A stretch of 26,793 nt of DNA from Bacteroidales bacterium UBA1064 (lineage in GTDB: Bacteria; Bacteroidota; Bacteroidia; Bacteroidales; Tenuifilaceae), in assembly GCA_002316235.1 (NCBI GenBank), contig DCDD01000079.1, positions 1 to 26,793 of the forward strand. Direction: 5' to 3'. The notes beneath the pieces are model-generated. The model made no database searches, was not told the origin of the DNA, and saw nothing but the letters and a program-made list of their open reading frames with translations. Below, piece by piece: positions 7,625 through 15,272 of this stretch; the first letter of the stretch is position 1; each line of letters starts with the position of its first letter. A program made the position numbers and the translations under genes.

Positions 7625-8263
7625 TTATAACTTGTAAATCAACATAATACCGTCGCGTAAGGGGAGCAGGACGTTTTCTACCCCCATATCATTTTGAACC
7701 ATGGTGTTGAACGCCCTCAGGGCTTTGGTGTGCTCGTCGTTTTCACTAGCATCAACCACTTTCCCTCCCCAGAGCACGTTATCTGCAATAATTAACCCTC
7801 CGCTGTTAACCTTGGGTAGAACAAGCTTGTAGTACTCGGGGTACTCTCTTTTATCGCCGTCAATGTAGGCAAAATCGTAGGTGTAGTCAAGGGTAGGGAT
7901 AATCTGGCAGGCATCGCCAAGGTGCAGCCTGATTTTGCTATCAACCCCGGCCATGGAGGTGTAGGTTTGGATGGTCTCCTCCAACTCGTCGTTTACCTCA
8001 ATTGTATCAATAACTGTGTGGGGTGGAGAGCCCAGCGCCATGCAAATTGAGGTGTATCCGGTAAAGGTTCCAACCTCGAGTATCCGGTTGGGCCGAGATA
8101 TGTTGCAAAGCAGCTGCAGAAACTTACCCTGAATTGGCCCGCTAATCATGCGAGGGTTACAGGTGGAAAGGTAGGTGAACCGGGTCAGCTCCATCAGGGT
8201 ATCCGCCATTGGCGAGGTATGGCGGCTCAGGTATTCCTCCATGTCGTTATCAACCTTAGCCAT
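7625..8263 (-). CDS. SAM-dependent O-methyltransferase, family 3 (COMT/CCoAOMT-like)
   Basis: A 212-residue soluble class I methyltransferase of normal length for bacterial family 3 O-methyltransferases. SAM motif I is ILEVGTFTGYT at residues 61-71, followed by the acidic ribose-binding residue in DTIEVNDE. The metal-dependent signature consists of Asp135 in AYIDGDKREY and Asp161-Asn162 in IIADNVLWGG, equivalent to the Mg-binding Asp/Asp/Asn of catechol O-methyltransferase. The methyl acceptor is unknown; a catechol-like or other phenolic hydroxyl is typical for the family. It lies only 2 bp downstream of the M16 peptidase stop, so the two are co-transcribed from the promoter at 9509-9539. 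It converges with the ICMT-like gene. Confidence 0.92.
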   Translation of the reverse strand: MAKVDNDMEEYLSRHTSPMADTLMELTRFTYLSTCNPRMISGPIQGKFLQLLCNISRPNRILEVGTFTGYTSICMALGSPPHTVIDTIEVNDELEETIQTYTSMAGVDSKIRLHLGDACQIIPTLDYTYDFAYIDGDKREYPEYYKLVLPKVNSGGLIIADNVLWGGKVVDASENDEHTKALRAFNTMVQNDMGVENVLLPLRDGIMLIYKL

Positions 8264-8265
8264 AT

Positions 8266-9486
8266 CTACCGGTATATTAACGTTGAAAGCCTGTTTTCTG
8301 AAAGAATTTCGTTGGCAACCTCGAGTATGTCGGACGATGAAATGTTTTCTATGCGGTTGAAAACTTCTGTCAGGTCTTCGGGTTTTTGGTAAACCATAAA
8401 ACTTTTTGCAGCCGAAAGCATGAGGTTTTCGTTGCTATCGGCAGCAATGGCGGTTTGCCCAATAAGCTGTCTTTTTGCCTTAAAAAGTTGCATCACCCCC
8501 ATTCGTTGCTCCCTAATTCTGGCAAGCTCCTTAAGAATTTCATGGTGCGATTTTTCGACATTGGCCTTATCGGTGCCAAAGTAAATGGTGAACACTCCGG
8601 TGTCGGTGTATGGTGTGTATGACGATTCCACGTTGTAGGCAAAACCATGCTTCTCGCGTAGTGCCAGGTTGAGCCTTGAGTTCATGCCAGGCCCTCCAAG
8701 GATGTTATTGAGCAGGTGCATGGCAATGCGCTTTGGGTTTTGCAAGTCGTAGGCAGTTGTACCAATAATGCAATGGGTCTGAAATGTTGATTTTTTAATG
8801 ATTTTATCTTGGGGTCTATAGTTGCCGAGCTCTAAACGGGGTTTACTCCTTTTGTTAGCAGAAATGCCGTTTAGGTACTTATCTGCCAACCTGCTCACAC
8901 GTGTAAAGGGAATATCGCCTACCGAACAGAATACCATTTGGTCGGTGTTGTAACAGCGGCTTATGAACGCTGCAATACCCTTGCGGTTAAACCTGCTTAC
9001 ATGGTTTTTGGTGCCCAGAATATTCCTACCAAAGGGGTGGTTAGGGTAGATAAGCTCCTCAAAGTCATCAAATATTAGCTCGTAGGGGCTATCCTTATAC
9101 GAGTTTATCTCATCTATTACCACCTCCTTTTCCTTGGCTATCTCCTTTTCGGGAAAGGTGGCATGAAAAGCGATGTCGGTAATGAGCTCCATGGCCCTGT
9201 TGAAGTCCTGCTTTAGAAAGCTGGCGTGAATAACCGTTTCCTCCTTGGTGGTGTAAGCGTTAAGTTCACCACCAACGTCCTCAAGGCGGCTCATGATGTG
9301 AAAAGCCCTTCTTTTTTTGGTTCCCTTAAACAGAACGTGCTCAATAAAATGGGCAATACCGTGCTCGTTGTCCAGCTCATCGCGAGTTCCTGCGTTTATC
9401 AGAATGCAGCAGTGGGCAACAGGTGATGAAACCCGTTTGTGGACAATTTGAATACCGTTATGAAGGGTTCTCTGCTCAAATTCCAT
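8266..9486 (-). CDS. M16 family zinc metallopeptidase (processing-peptidase-like)
   Basis: A 406-residue peptidase of the M16B type, roughly the size of one mitochondrial processing peptidase subunit. The inverted zinc motif HFIEH is at residues 46-50, with the distal ligand Glu126 in VVIDEINSYKDSP. The second half has NSRLNLALREKHGFAYNVES, carrying the Arg...Tyr substrate-clamp pair. Having both halves in one chain fits an active homodimer. There is no signal peptide, so it is probably cytoplasmic. The likely role is turnover of peptides or partially unfolded proteins; a specific substrate cannot be named. It has a full-consensus promoter just upstream and drives the O-methyltransferase gene that follows. 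Confidence 0.94.
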   Translation of the reverse strand: MEFEQRTLHNGIQIVHKRVSSPVAHCCILINAGTRDELDNEHGIAHFIEHVLFKGTKKRRAFHIMSRLEDVGGELNAYTTKEETVIHASFLKQDFNRAMELITDIAFHATFPEKEIAKEKEVVIDEINSYKDSPYELIFDDFEELIYPNHPFGRNILGTKNHVSRFNRKGIAAFISRCYNTDQMVFCSVGDIPFTRVSRLADKYLNGISANKRSKPRLELGNYRPQDKIIKKSTFQTHCIIGTTAYDLQNPKRIAMHLLNNILGGPGMNSRLNLALREKHGFAYNVESSYTPYTDTGVFTIYFGTDKANVEKSHHEILKELARIREQRMGVMQLFKAKRQLIGQTAIAADSNENLMLSAAKSFMVYQKPEDLTEVFNRIENISSSDILEVANEILSENRLSTLIYR

Positions 9487-9508
9487 TATACCCCGGTAAA
9501 TTTGAATG

Positions 9509-9539
9509 CAAACCTACTATAAATAGGCAACTTGTCAAA
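9509..9539 (-). promoter_or_regulatory. Consensus Bacteroidota promoter for the M16/O-methyltransferase operon
   Basis: On the minus strand TTTG (9536-9539), a spacer of exactly 19 bp, and TAGGTTTG (9509-9516). Both boxes match the primary sigma factor consensus of Bacteroidota in full. The predicted start near 9502 leaves a leader of about 15 nt before the ATG at 9486. Confidence 0.75.
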
Positions 9540-9709
9540 GTAAAAGAGCTGCCGCTAAAATGTGGCATACGAAAGGTATCCGTTACCCAAGCCCGTAATG
9601 TAACGGCTTTGGTTACTGCCATCAAGGTTATATCCTTAGCATTCAGCTACATGTTGGGTTGAATTGCATGGAAGCACCTATTACCGGTAGTAAAATTATG
9701 GAACCAATG

Positions 9710-9740
9710 TTTGCAGATACAAAAATATCCTATATATTTG
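9710..9740 (+). promoter_or_regulatory. Consensus Bacteroidota promoter for tRNA-Phe
   Basis: TTTG at 9710-9713, a spacer of exactly 19 bp, and TATATTTG at 9733-9740. Both boxes match TTTG / TAnnTTTG without mismatch. The predicted start near 9747 is about 11 nt before the mature tRNA 5' end. Confidence 0.78.
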
Positions 9741-9757
9741 CACCGCAATTGAACGTT

Positions 9758-9830
9758 GGTGCCATAGCTCAGTTGGTAGAGCAAAGGACTGAAAATCCTT
9801 GTGTCCGTGGTTCGATTCCACGTGGCACCA
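9758..9830 (+). tRNA. tRNA-Phe (anticodon GAA)
   Basis: A complete 73-nt cloverleaf. The acceptor stem GGTGCCA pairs with TGGCACC (9823-9829) with discriminator A at 9830. The D arm is GCTC-AGTTGGTA-GAGC. The anticodon stem AAGGA/TCCTT holds a 7-nt loop CTGAAAA with anticodon GAA at 9791-9793. The T arm CGTGG-TTCGATT-CCACG is canonical. The 3' CCA is not encoded, because the next bases are CGT, so it must be added after transcription. The gene stands alone with its own promoter and terminator. Confidence 0.97.
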
Positions 9831-9833
9831 CGT

Positions 9834-9861
9834 AAAACCTCCGGATATCCGGAGGTTTTTT
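9834..9861 (+). terminator. Intrinsic terminator after tRNA-Phe
   Basis: A perfect inverted repeat of 26 bases centred between 9846 and 9847, with the core CCTCCGGATATCCGGAGG flanked by A4 on the left and T4 on the right. The T run continues to 9861. GC-rich stem plus T tract immediately 3' of the tRNA is a textbook Rho-independent terminator. Confidence 0.9.
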
Positions 9862-10072
9862 GATTTAAAGGATTTTACAAACTCTTGTTTACCCTGTTTT
9901 TTTACACTGGAAGTTGCCGGGGCTAAGCCAGTGTTGTTCATTTATGGATTATCCATTTACAGGTTTTCGCTTTAATCTGTTATGGATAAGTATAATTTGT
10001 TGCCTGGAAAATGAAAATGCAGGATTGGTTTAAAAGGGTTTTTATACTCCTAAGGCATAGGTAGAATCTTAT

Positions 10073-12925
10073 TTAAGTGTTAAATTCCCTGTTGAGATGC
10101 CTTTTCAGGTAGGTGGCGGTGTAGCCGCATGCCGACTTAATAAGCTCCTCGGGGGTACCTGTGCAAACCACCTTTCCACCTTCTGCTCCTCCCTCCGGGC
10201 CAAGGTCTATAATGTAGTCAGCTACCTTTACCACATCCATGTTGTGCTCGATGACAATTACAGTGTTTCCCCTGTCAACCAGCTTGTTCAGCACGTCGAG
10301 TAGGATACGCACATCCTCGAAGTGAAGGCCGGTAGTGGGCTCATCGAGTATGTAGAGGGTTTTGCCGGTATCCCGTTTGGCCAGCTCGGTTGAAAGCTTT
10401 ACACGCTGAGCCTCGCCACCCGAAAGGGTTGTTGACGATTGCCCCAGCGTAATATATCCCAATCCAACCTCCTGTAGGGTTTTCAGCTTCTGGTGAATCT
10501 GGGGGATGCTGCCAAAGAACTCCACCGCCTGGTTGATGGTCATATCCAGCACCTCGCTGATGTTCTTGCCCTTATACTTCACCTCAAGGGTTTCGCGGTT
10601 GTAACGTTGCCCATAGCAGTCGGGGCATTTGATGTAAACATCGGGCAGAAAGTTCATCTCAATTACCCTAACGCCAGCACCTTTGCACGTTTCACAACGA
10701 CCTCCTTTCACGTTAAACGAAAACCGGCCTGCCTTAAATCCACGAATCTTGGCATCGGGTGTCAGCTCGAACAGCTTGCGGATATCGGTAAATACTCCGG
10801 TGTAGGTAGCCGGATTTGATCGGGGTGTTCTGCCTATGGGCGATTGGTCAACCTCAATTACCTTGTCGATATGCTCAATTCCATCTATACCATCGAAATC
10901 GAGTGGTTGCTTGTAGGAGTTGTAAAACTGTTGGCTCAGCGCTGGTTGAAGGGTTTCGTTAACCAGGGTTGATTTTCCGCTGCCCGAAACGCCCGTAACG
11001 CAAATCATGGTTCCAAGCGGGAACTCCACATCAATATTTTTAAGGTTGTTGCCCCTGGCACCCCTTATGCGGACGATTTTCCCATTTCCCTTACGGCGTT
11101 TTGTAGGGACAGCAATCTCCCTTTCGCCTCTGAGGTACTGGGCGGTAAGGGAGTTGGTTTTCATTACCTCTGCAGGTGTTCCTGTTGCCATCACCCTGCC
11201 TCCATGACGACCGGCTAATGGGCCAATATCCACCACGTAATCGGCCGAGAGGATTGTTTCCTCATCATGTTCTACCACTATAACCGAGTTTCCGGAATCG
11301 CGCAGCTGCTTCAGGGAGTTAATCAACCTTACGTTATCGCGCTGGTGTAGCCCAATACTTGGCTCGTCGAGTATGTATAGGACGTTTACCAGCTTCGACC
11401 CAATTTGGGTGGCCAGGCGAATGCGTTGGCTTTCGCCACCCGAAAGGGTAACCGTTCCACGGCTCAACGACAGGTATCCTAGGCCAACATCAAGCAGGAA
11501 GCCTACCCGTTCGCGGATTTCCTTCAGTATTTCTGCTGCAATAGCTCGTTGCCGGCTGTTCATCCTGTCCTCCAACCCCTGTAGCCACTTCGAGAGGCTT
11601 ACGATGTCCATGGAGGCAACATCGGCTATGCTTTTACCGTCTATTTTAAACCAAAGCGACTCGTTTTTAAGTCGGGAGCCGCAGCAATGCGGGCAGGTAA
11701 CCTGACGGATAAACTGGTTCGCCCACTTGTCACCCTTTCCGTTTAGCTCATCGTTTGAGCTGTGGTTCTGCACAAAGCTAACTACCCCTTCAAAACTTAG
11801 AAAGTATGAAGAAGTAAGCCCTAACCCCGTATGCTTCAGCTTGAATTGCTCCTCGGAACCATAAAGGATGACGTTGAGGGCTTCCTCGGGGATGGTAGAA
11901 ATTGGATCGGAAATTGAAAACCCATACTTAGAAGCAATTGCCTCTATTTGCCAGAATATCAACGAGTTTTTATAGGGTCCAAGGGGAAGAATTCCGCCTT
12001 TTTTAATGCTTACAGAAGGGTCGGGTATTATGCGGGATATATCGGCTTCGGAAATGTAACCCAGGCCGTTGCAGTGGGGGCAAGCGCCTTTCGGGGAGTT
12101 GAACGAGAATGTGTATGGTTCGGGTTCTTCGTAGGATATTCCGGTAGTAGGGCACATCAGGTTGCGGCTGAAGTATCGCCACGAACCATCATCGGCGTTG
12201 AGCACCATGATTGTCCCTTTGCCCATGTTCATGGCTGTGGCCACCGATTGAGCAATACGCTTGGAGTTGTCCGGTTCAACCACCATCTTGTCCACCACCA
12301 GCTCTATGTGGTGGGTTTTATAGCGGTCGAGCTTCATGTTTGGCCGCATCTCGATAATCTCATCGTCAACCCTTACCTGCAGGTAGCCCTTGTGCCGAAG
12401 CTGCTCGAATAGCTCCTTGTAGTGGCCTTTTCGTCCTCGAATGAGTGGAGCAAGCAAAAGGGTTCGGCTGCCGGTAAATTTTTCAACAATTAGGCTGATA
12501 ATTTGCTCGTCGGTGTAGCGAACCATCTCCTCGCCGGTATTGTAGGAGTAGGCGGTTGAAGCGCGAGCGTAGAGCAACCGTAGGAAGTCATAAACCTCGG
12601 TAGTCGTGCCCACCGTGGAACGTGGGTTGTGGCTGGTGGTTTTTTGCTCGATGGAAATTACGGGGCTAAGGCCGGAAATTTTATCCACGTCGGGACGTTC
12701 GAGCGTTCCCAGAAACTGACGTGCATAAGCCGACATGGTTTCCATGTACCTTCGTTGCCCCTCGGCGTATATGGTATCGAAGGCCAGCGATGACTTTCCG
12801 CTACCGCTCAAACCGGTAATAACCGTTAGTTTTCCACGAGGTATGGCAACATCAATATTTTTCAGGTTATGCACCCGGGCGCCCTCAACCACAACTTCTT
12901 CTTCTTCACCCTTCAAAAATTCCAT
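10073..12925 (-). CDS. uvrA: Excinuclease ABC subunit A
   Basis: DNA damage recognition ATPase of nucleotide excision repair, acting with UvrB and UvrC. The 950-residue protein has two ABC modules. The first has Walker A GLSGSGKS at residues 38-45, signature LSGGESQRIRLA and Walker B LYILDEPSIGLHQ. The second has Walker A GVSGSGKSTLV near residue 640, LSGGEAQRVKLS and LYILDEPTTGLH. The second zinc module (CETCKGAG ... CPDCYG) is intact. The first has CPTTG from Cys258 in place of the common CPxC/CPxH, so one ligand appears lost, while the partner CPHC remains. I start it at the ATG at 12925; an in-frame TTG four codons upstream is also possible. It follows the lytic transglycosylase gene by 21 bp and is probably co-transcribed with it. 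Confidence 0.97.
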   Translation of the reverse strand: MEFLKGEEEEVVVEGARVHNLKNIDVAIPRGKLTVITGLSGSGKSSLAFDTIYAEGQRRYMETMSAYARQFLGTLERPDVDKISGLSPVISIEQKTTSHNPRSTVGTTTEVYDFLRLLYARASTAYSYNTGEEMVRYTDEQIISLIVEKFTGSRTLLLAPLIRGRKGHYKELFEQLRHKGYLQVRVDDEIIEMRPNMKLDRYKTHHIELVVDKMVVEPDNSKRIAQSVATAMNMGKGTIMVLNADDGSWRYFSRNLMCPTTGISYEEPEPYTFSFNSPKGACPHCNGLGYISEADISRIIPDPSVSIKKGGILPLGPYKNSLIFWQIEAIASKYGFSISDPISTIPEEALNVILYGSEEQFKLKHTGLGLTSSYFLSFEGVVSFVQNHSSNDELNGKGDKWANQFIRQVTCPHCCGSRLKNESLWFKIDGKSIADVASMDIVSLSKWLQGLEDRMNSRQRAIAAEILKEIRERVGFLLDVGLGYLSLSRGTVTLSGGESQRIRLATQIGSKLVNVLYILDEPSIGLHQRDNVRLINSLKQLRDSGNSVIVVEHDEETILSADYVVDIGPLAGRHGGRVMATGTPAEVMKTNSLTAQYLRGEREIAVPTKRRKGNGKIVRIRGARGNNLKNIDVEFPLGTMICVTGVSGSGKSTLVNETLQPALSQQFYNSYKQPLDFDGIDGIEHIDKVIEVDQSPIGRTPRSNPATYTGVFTDIRKLFELTPDAKIRGFKAGRFSFNVKGGRCETCKGAGVRVIEMNFLPDVYIKCPDCYGQRYNRETLEVKYKGKNISEVLDMTINQAVEFFGSIPQIHQKLKTLQEVGLGYITLGQSSTTLSGGEAQRVKLSTELAKRDTGKTLYILDEPTTGLHFEDVRILLDVLNKLVDRGNTVIVIEHNMDVVKVADYIIDLGPEGGAEGGKVVCTGTPEELIKSACGYTATYLKRHLNREFNT

Positions 12926-12946
12926 TTCTAACTCCAAATTAGTCCC

Positions 12947-13915
12947 CTATTGCTCGTCCTTCTTCCCTGCTGCGTAAGCTTCAACCCTGAAATTTATATC
13001 CGGAATTTTAATTCTGTAGTGTTTCCCTGCCTTGTTGTTCAGGTAGCTTTCGCGTAGCCATGGGTTGAAAAGTTTAATTACCTTGTAGTTGGTATCAAAC
13101 CGGCGGGCGAAATTAGAAATGCTGGAGATTGCCGTATCAACGCTAACCTCTCTATACCTAAACGGGGGGTAAAGGTCAGCCGAATCAAGGAAAAAACCAT
13201 ACTTACGGGGATTTTCAAAAATTACCTTGATGGCCAAAATTCTATAAACATAGCGACCGGTTTCCTCACCCAGCACCATGTTGTAGTATGAATCGCCCTG
13301 CTGTCGGTCAATTTGTTTATCCATACCATTTTGGCCGTAGTTGTAAGAGGCAGCAGCCATGGTCCAGCTGCCGTATTTTCGGTAGCTTTTGTTCAAATAC
13401 CGGCAGGCCACCTCGGTTGATTTTTCAACGTGGTAGCGCTCGTCAACCTCACTGTTTACCTCAAGACCGTAATCTTTGCCCGTGCCCTCGAGAATTTGCC
13501 AAATTCCGGCAGCCTTTGATGGGGAAACAACCTGCATGAGACCGCTTTCGGCAACGGCAAGGTATTTAAAATCATCGGGGATTCCATTTTTTTGGAGAAT
13601 AGGCTCGATAACCGGGAAGTACCGGTTGGCTCTTTTGAGCAACATAACGGTTTGGGAGTGCCAAAAGGTATTTACCTGCAGCTCCCTGTCCAGGCTTTCG
13701 CGCACATCGAAGTAATCGAGTGGAACATTTTCGCCGGCAAAGGAGAGGTTTTGGGGGATTGGGATGGGAAAAATGTAGCCATCCTGAAGCACCGTATCGG
13801 GCTTTTCGATGGGCGGTTTACTGTGTGCAGATGGTATAAAGGCAATGAATACATAGCAGGTAGCTACTGCTAACAGGGCTATAGCTGCTCCTAAAAATTT
13901 TCGATTTTTAAACAT
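12947..13915 (-). CDS. Lytic transglycosylase (SLT domain, MltD-like)
   Basis: A 322-residue envelope protein that would cleave peptidoglycan glycan strands to form 1,6-anhydro-MurNAc ends. The N-terminal hydrophobic segment (residues about 8-27) is an uncleaved anchor or signal peptide. The SLT domain spans about residues 105-225. The catalytic Glu is Glu123 in AVAESGL, followed by SPSKAAGIWQI and AAASYNYGQNGMDKQI, the usual active-site motifs. The C-terminal third (about 250-315) includes FNPWLRESYLNNKAGKHYRI, which resembles the linker seen before LysM modules in MltD homologues, but no LysM domain is present. Likely role is wall turnover or insertion of envelope machines. uvrA follows 21 bp downstream, an arrangement with no obvious functional logic. 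Confidence 0.92.
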   Translation of the reverse strand: MFKNRKFLGAAIALLAVATCYVFIAFIPSAHSKPPIEKPDTVLQDGYIFPIPIPQNLSFAGENVPLDYFDVRESLDRELQVNTFWHSQTVMLLKRANRYFPVIEPILQKNGIPDDFKYLAVAESGLMQVVSPSKAAGIWQILEGTGKDYGLEVNSEVDERYHVEKSTEVACRYLNKSYRKYGSWTMAAASYNYGQNGMDKQIDRQQGDSYYNMVLGEETGRYVYRILAIKVIFENPRKYGFFLDSADLYPPFRYREVSVDTAISSISNFARRFDTNYKVIKLFNPWLRESYLNNKAGKHYRIKIPDINFRVEAYAAGKKDEQ

Positions 13916-13959
13916 TTTCTAAGGAGTGTTTTGGGCATGCAGCTTTATGCAACCGGGCG

Positions 13960-13967
13960 CAAAATTA
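13960..13967 (-). promoter_or_regulatory. Possible -7 box upstream of the lytic transglycosylase gene
   Basis: TAATTTTG on the minus strand matches TAnnTTTG and would give a leader of about 38 nt. No TTTG is found at 19-22 bp; the only TTTG nearby is 11 bp away, too close. The remaining sequence between 13968 and 14111 shows no other recognisable element. Confidence 0.3.
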
Positions 13968-14111
13968 CCTTTTTTAAACAAATTGTTGACATCTATAAAC
14001 CATGTAACCTATGCCGGATCATACTGCATTCATGGCAAAATTCCAATGCATTCGGCAGTACAAATGGTAGTTGGTTGGGATAAAAAATCTTTGTAGAGGT
14101 AAGCCTAACGG

Positions 14112-15143
14112 CTATTGGGCAATGCTGCTTTTAAGCCCTTCGCTAACCCATTCGTTAAACTTTCCGGTGGAGTCGGAATAGATAAGATAGGCCTCAACTC
14201 CGGTGTGGGAGTTGACAAAATTCCGGCTCCACTCCAACCCGTTTACCATGAAGGCTGTTGCCAGGGCATCGGCCCGAGCAGCAGTTGGCGCGATTACTGT
14301 TGCGCTCAGCAGGTTGCTCATGGCCGGAAATCCTGTTTTGGGGTTTATTGTGTGGGCGTACTTTATGCCGTTTACCTCAATAAACTTACGATAGTTGCCC
14401 GATGTTGACATACCCCGTGAACCTGAAAAGTAGAATTTGGCCTGAAGGTTTTCACCGGGTAAAGCGTTTTCTACAGGCTTGTCAATGCCAACTATCCAGG
14501 GTGTGCCTCGGCTGCTGATCCCCATAGCCATAATTTCTCCACCCACCTCTACCATGAAGTTGCTAATTTCTTTTGAACTTAGGAACCTGGCTACCAGGTC
14601 GGAAGTGTAGCCCTGGGCCACCGCATTTACATCAATCTGAATTTTTGGGTCGTCTTTCTGCAGTCGGTTGCCAGCCATGTTGATTTTACCCATACCAATC
14701 AGCCGCTGAAGTGCCCTTATCTGTGCGCTGTCAATGCCGGCATGTTGTTCCGGGCCAAAGCCCAATGCCCTAACCACTGGGCCAACAGTAATATCGAAGG
14801 CCCCATCGGTTTCGTGGTAAATAGAATCAGAGATAGCAATTACCTCGGCCAGCAGGGCATCAACCGTATCAATCTCGTTTCTGTTTAGACGGGAGATTAT
14901 GGAGCTGTCGTTGTAAACCGACATGGAGCGGTCAACCGCCTGAAAAATCGAGTCAAAAGCTTTTGAGAAATCCCTGCCTGCCGAATCGGAGTAAATGATA
15001 TTGAAGGTTGTTCCCTGCGTAAAACCATTTACCTTGGTGTAGGTTGCTGTTTGCCGTGCCTGGCAGGAAATTATCAGCAGCAACAGCAGCAATAACTGGC
15101 CAAATCGCTTTAATGTGGCTATGTGAATATGGTGTGTAGTCAT
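14112..15143 (-). CDS. apbE: FAD:protein FMN transferase (ApbE), lipoprotein
   Basis: Transfers FMN from FAD to Thr/Ser residues of exported flavoproteins such as NqrB/NqrC or RnfG/RnfD, on the periplasmic face of the inner membrane. The 343-residue protein has a signal sequence (FGQLLLLLLLIISC) with lipobox Cys27, so it is a lipoprotein like its E. coli and Treponema relatives. Family motifs follow in order: GTTFNIIY, SMSVYNDSSIISRLN, ETDGAFDITVGPVV, a VGGEIMAMG block, YAHTINPKTGFPA, and ADALATAFMV, whose Asp is a metal/FAD-binding residue. No nqr or rnf genes are in the window, so its substrate lies elsewhere. It is 129 bp downstream of the alcohol dehydrogenase gene and no promoter match was found in the gap. 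Confidence 0.95.
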   Translation of the reverse strand: MTTHHIHIATLKRFGQLLLLLLLIISCQARQTATYTKVNGFTQGTTFNIIYSDSAGRDFSKAFDSIFQAVDRSMSVYNDSSIISRLNRNEIDTVDALLAEVIAISDSIYHETDGAFDITVGPVVRALGFGPEQHAGIDSAQIRALQRLIGMGKINMAGNRLQKDDPKIQIDVNAVAQGYTSDLVARFLSSKEISNFMVEVGGEIMAMGISSRGTPWIVGIDKPVENALPGENLQAKFYFSGSRGMSTSGNYRKFIEVNGIKYAHTINPKTGFPAMSNLLSATVIAPTAARADALATAFMVNGLEWSRNFVNSHTGVEAYLIYSDSTGKFNEWVSEGLKSSIAQ

Positions 15144-15272
15144 AGTTTGCGTAAGAAGTATTTAAATTGCACAAACAGCATGATTAGGTACGGGATAATG
15201 GCTGATAGGCCATGCTATTAGGCTTAACCCTTTCTTCAACCAATCAATCTAAATTATAAAATCTAGCAGAGG

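Noticed and set aside
9696..9941. Minus-strand ORF of 81 codons covering the tRNA-Phe and its terminator
   Set aside because: It runs through the tRNA and the palindrome, so it cannot be a gene at the same time; no homology pattern.
9831..10072. Search for att sites, integrase remnants or a genomic island beside the tRNA
   Set aside because: No duplicate of the tRNA 3' end, no integrase and no change in gene character was visible; uvrA follows directly.
11948..12412. Plus-strand ORF of 154 codons inside uvrA
   Set aside because: Antisense shadow of a highly conserved gene; low-complexity His/Val-rich product.
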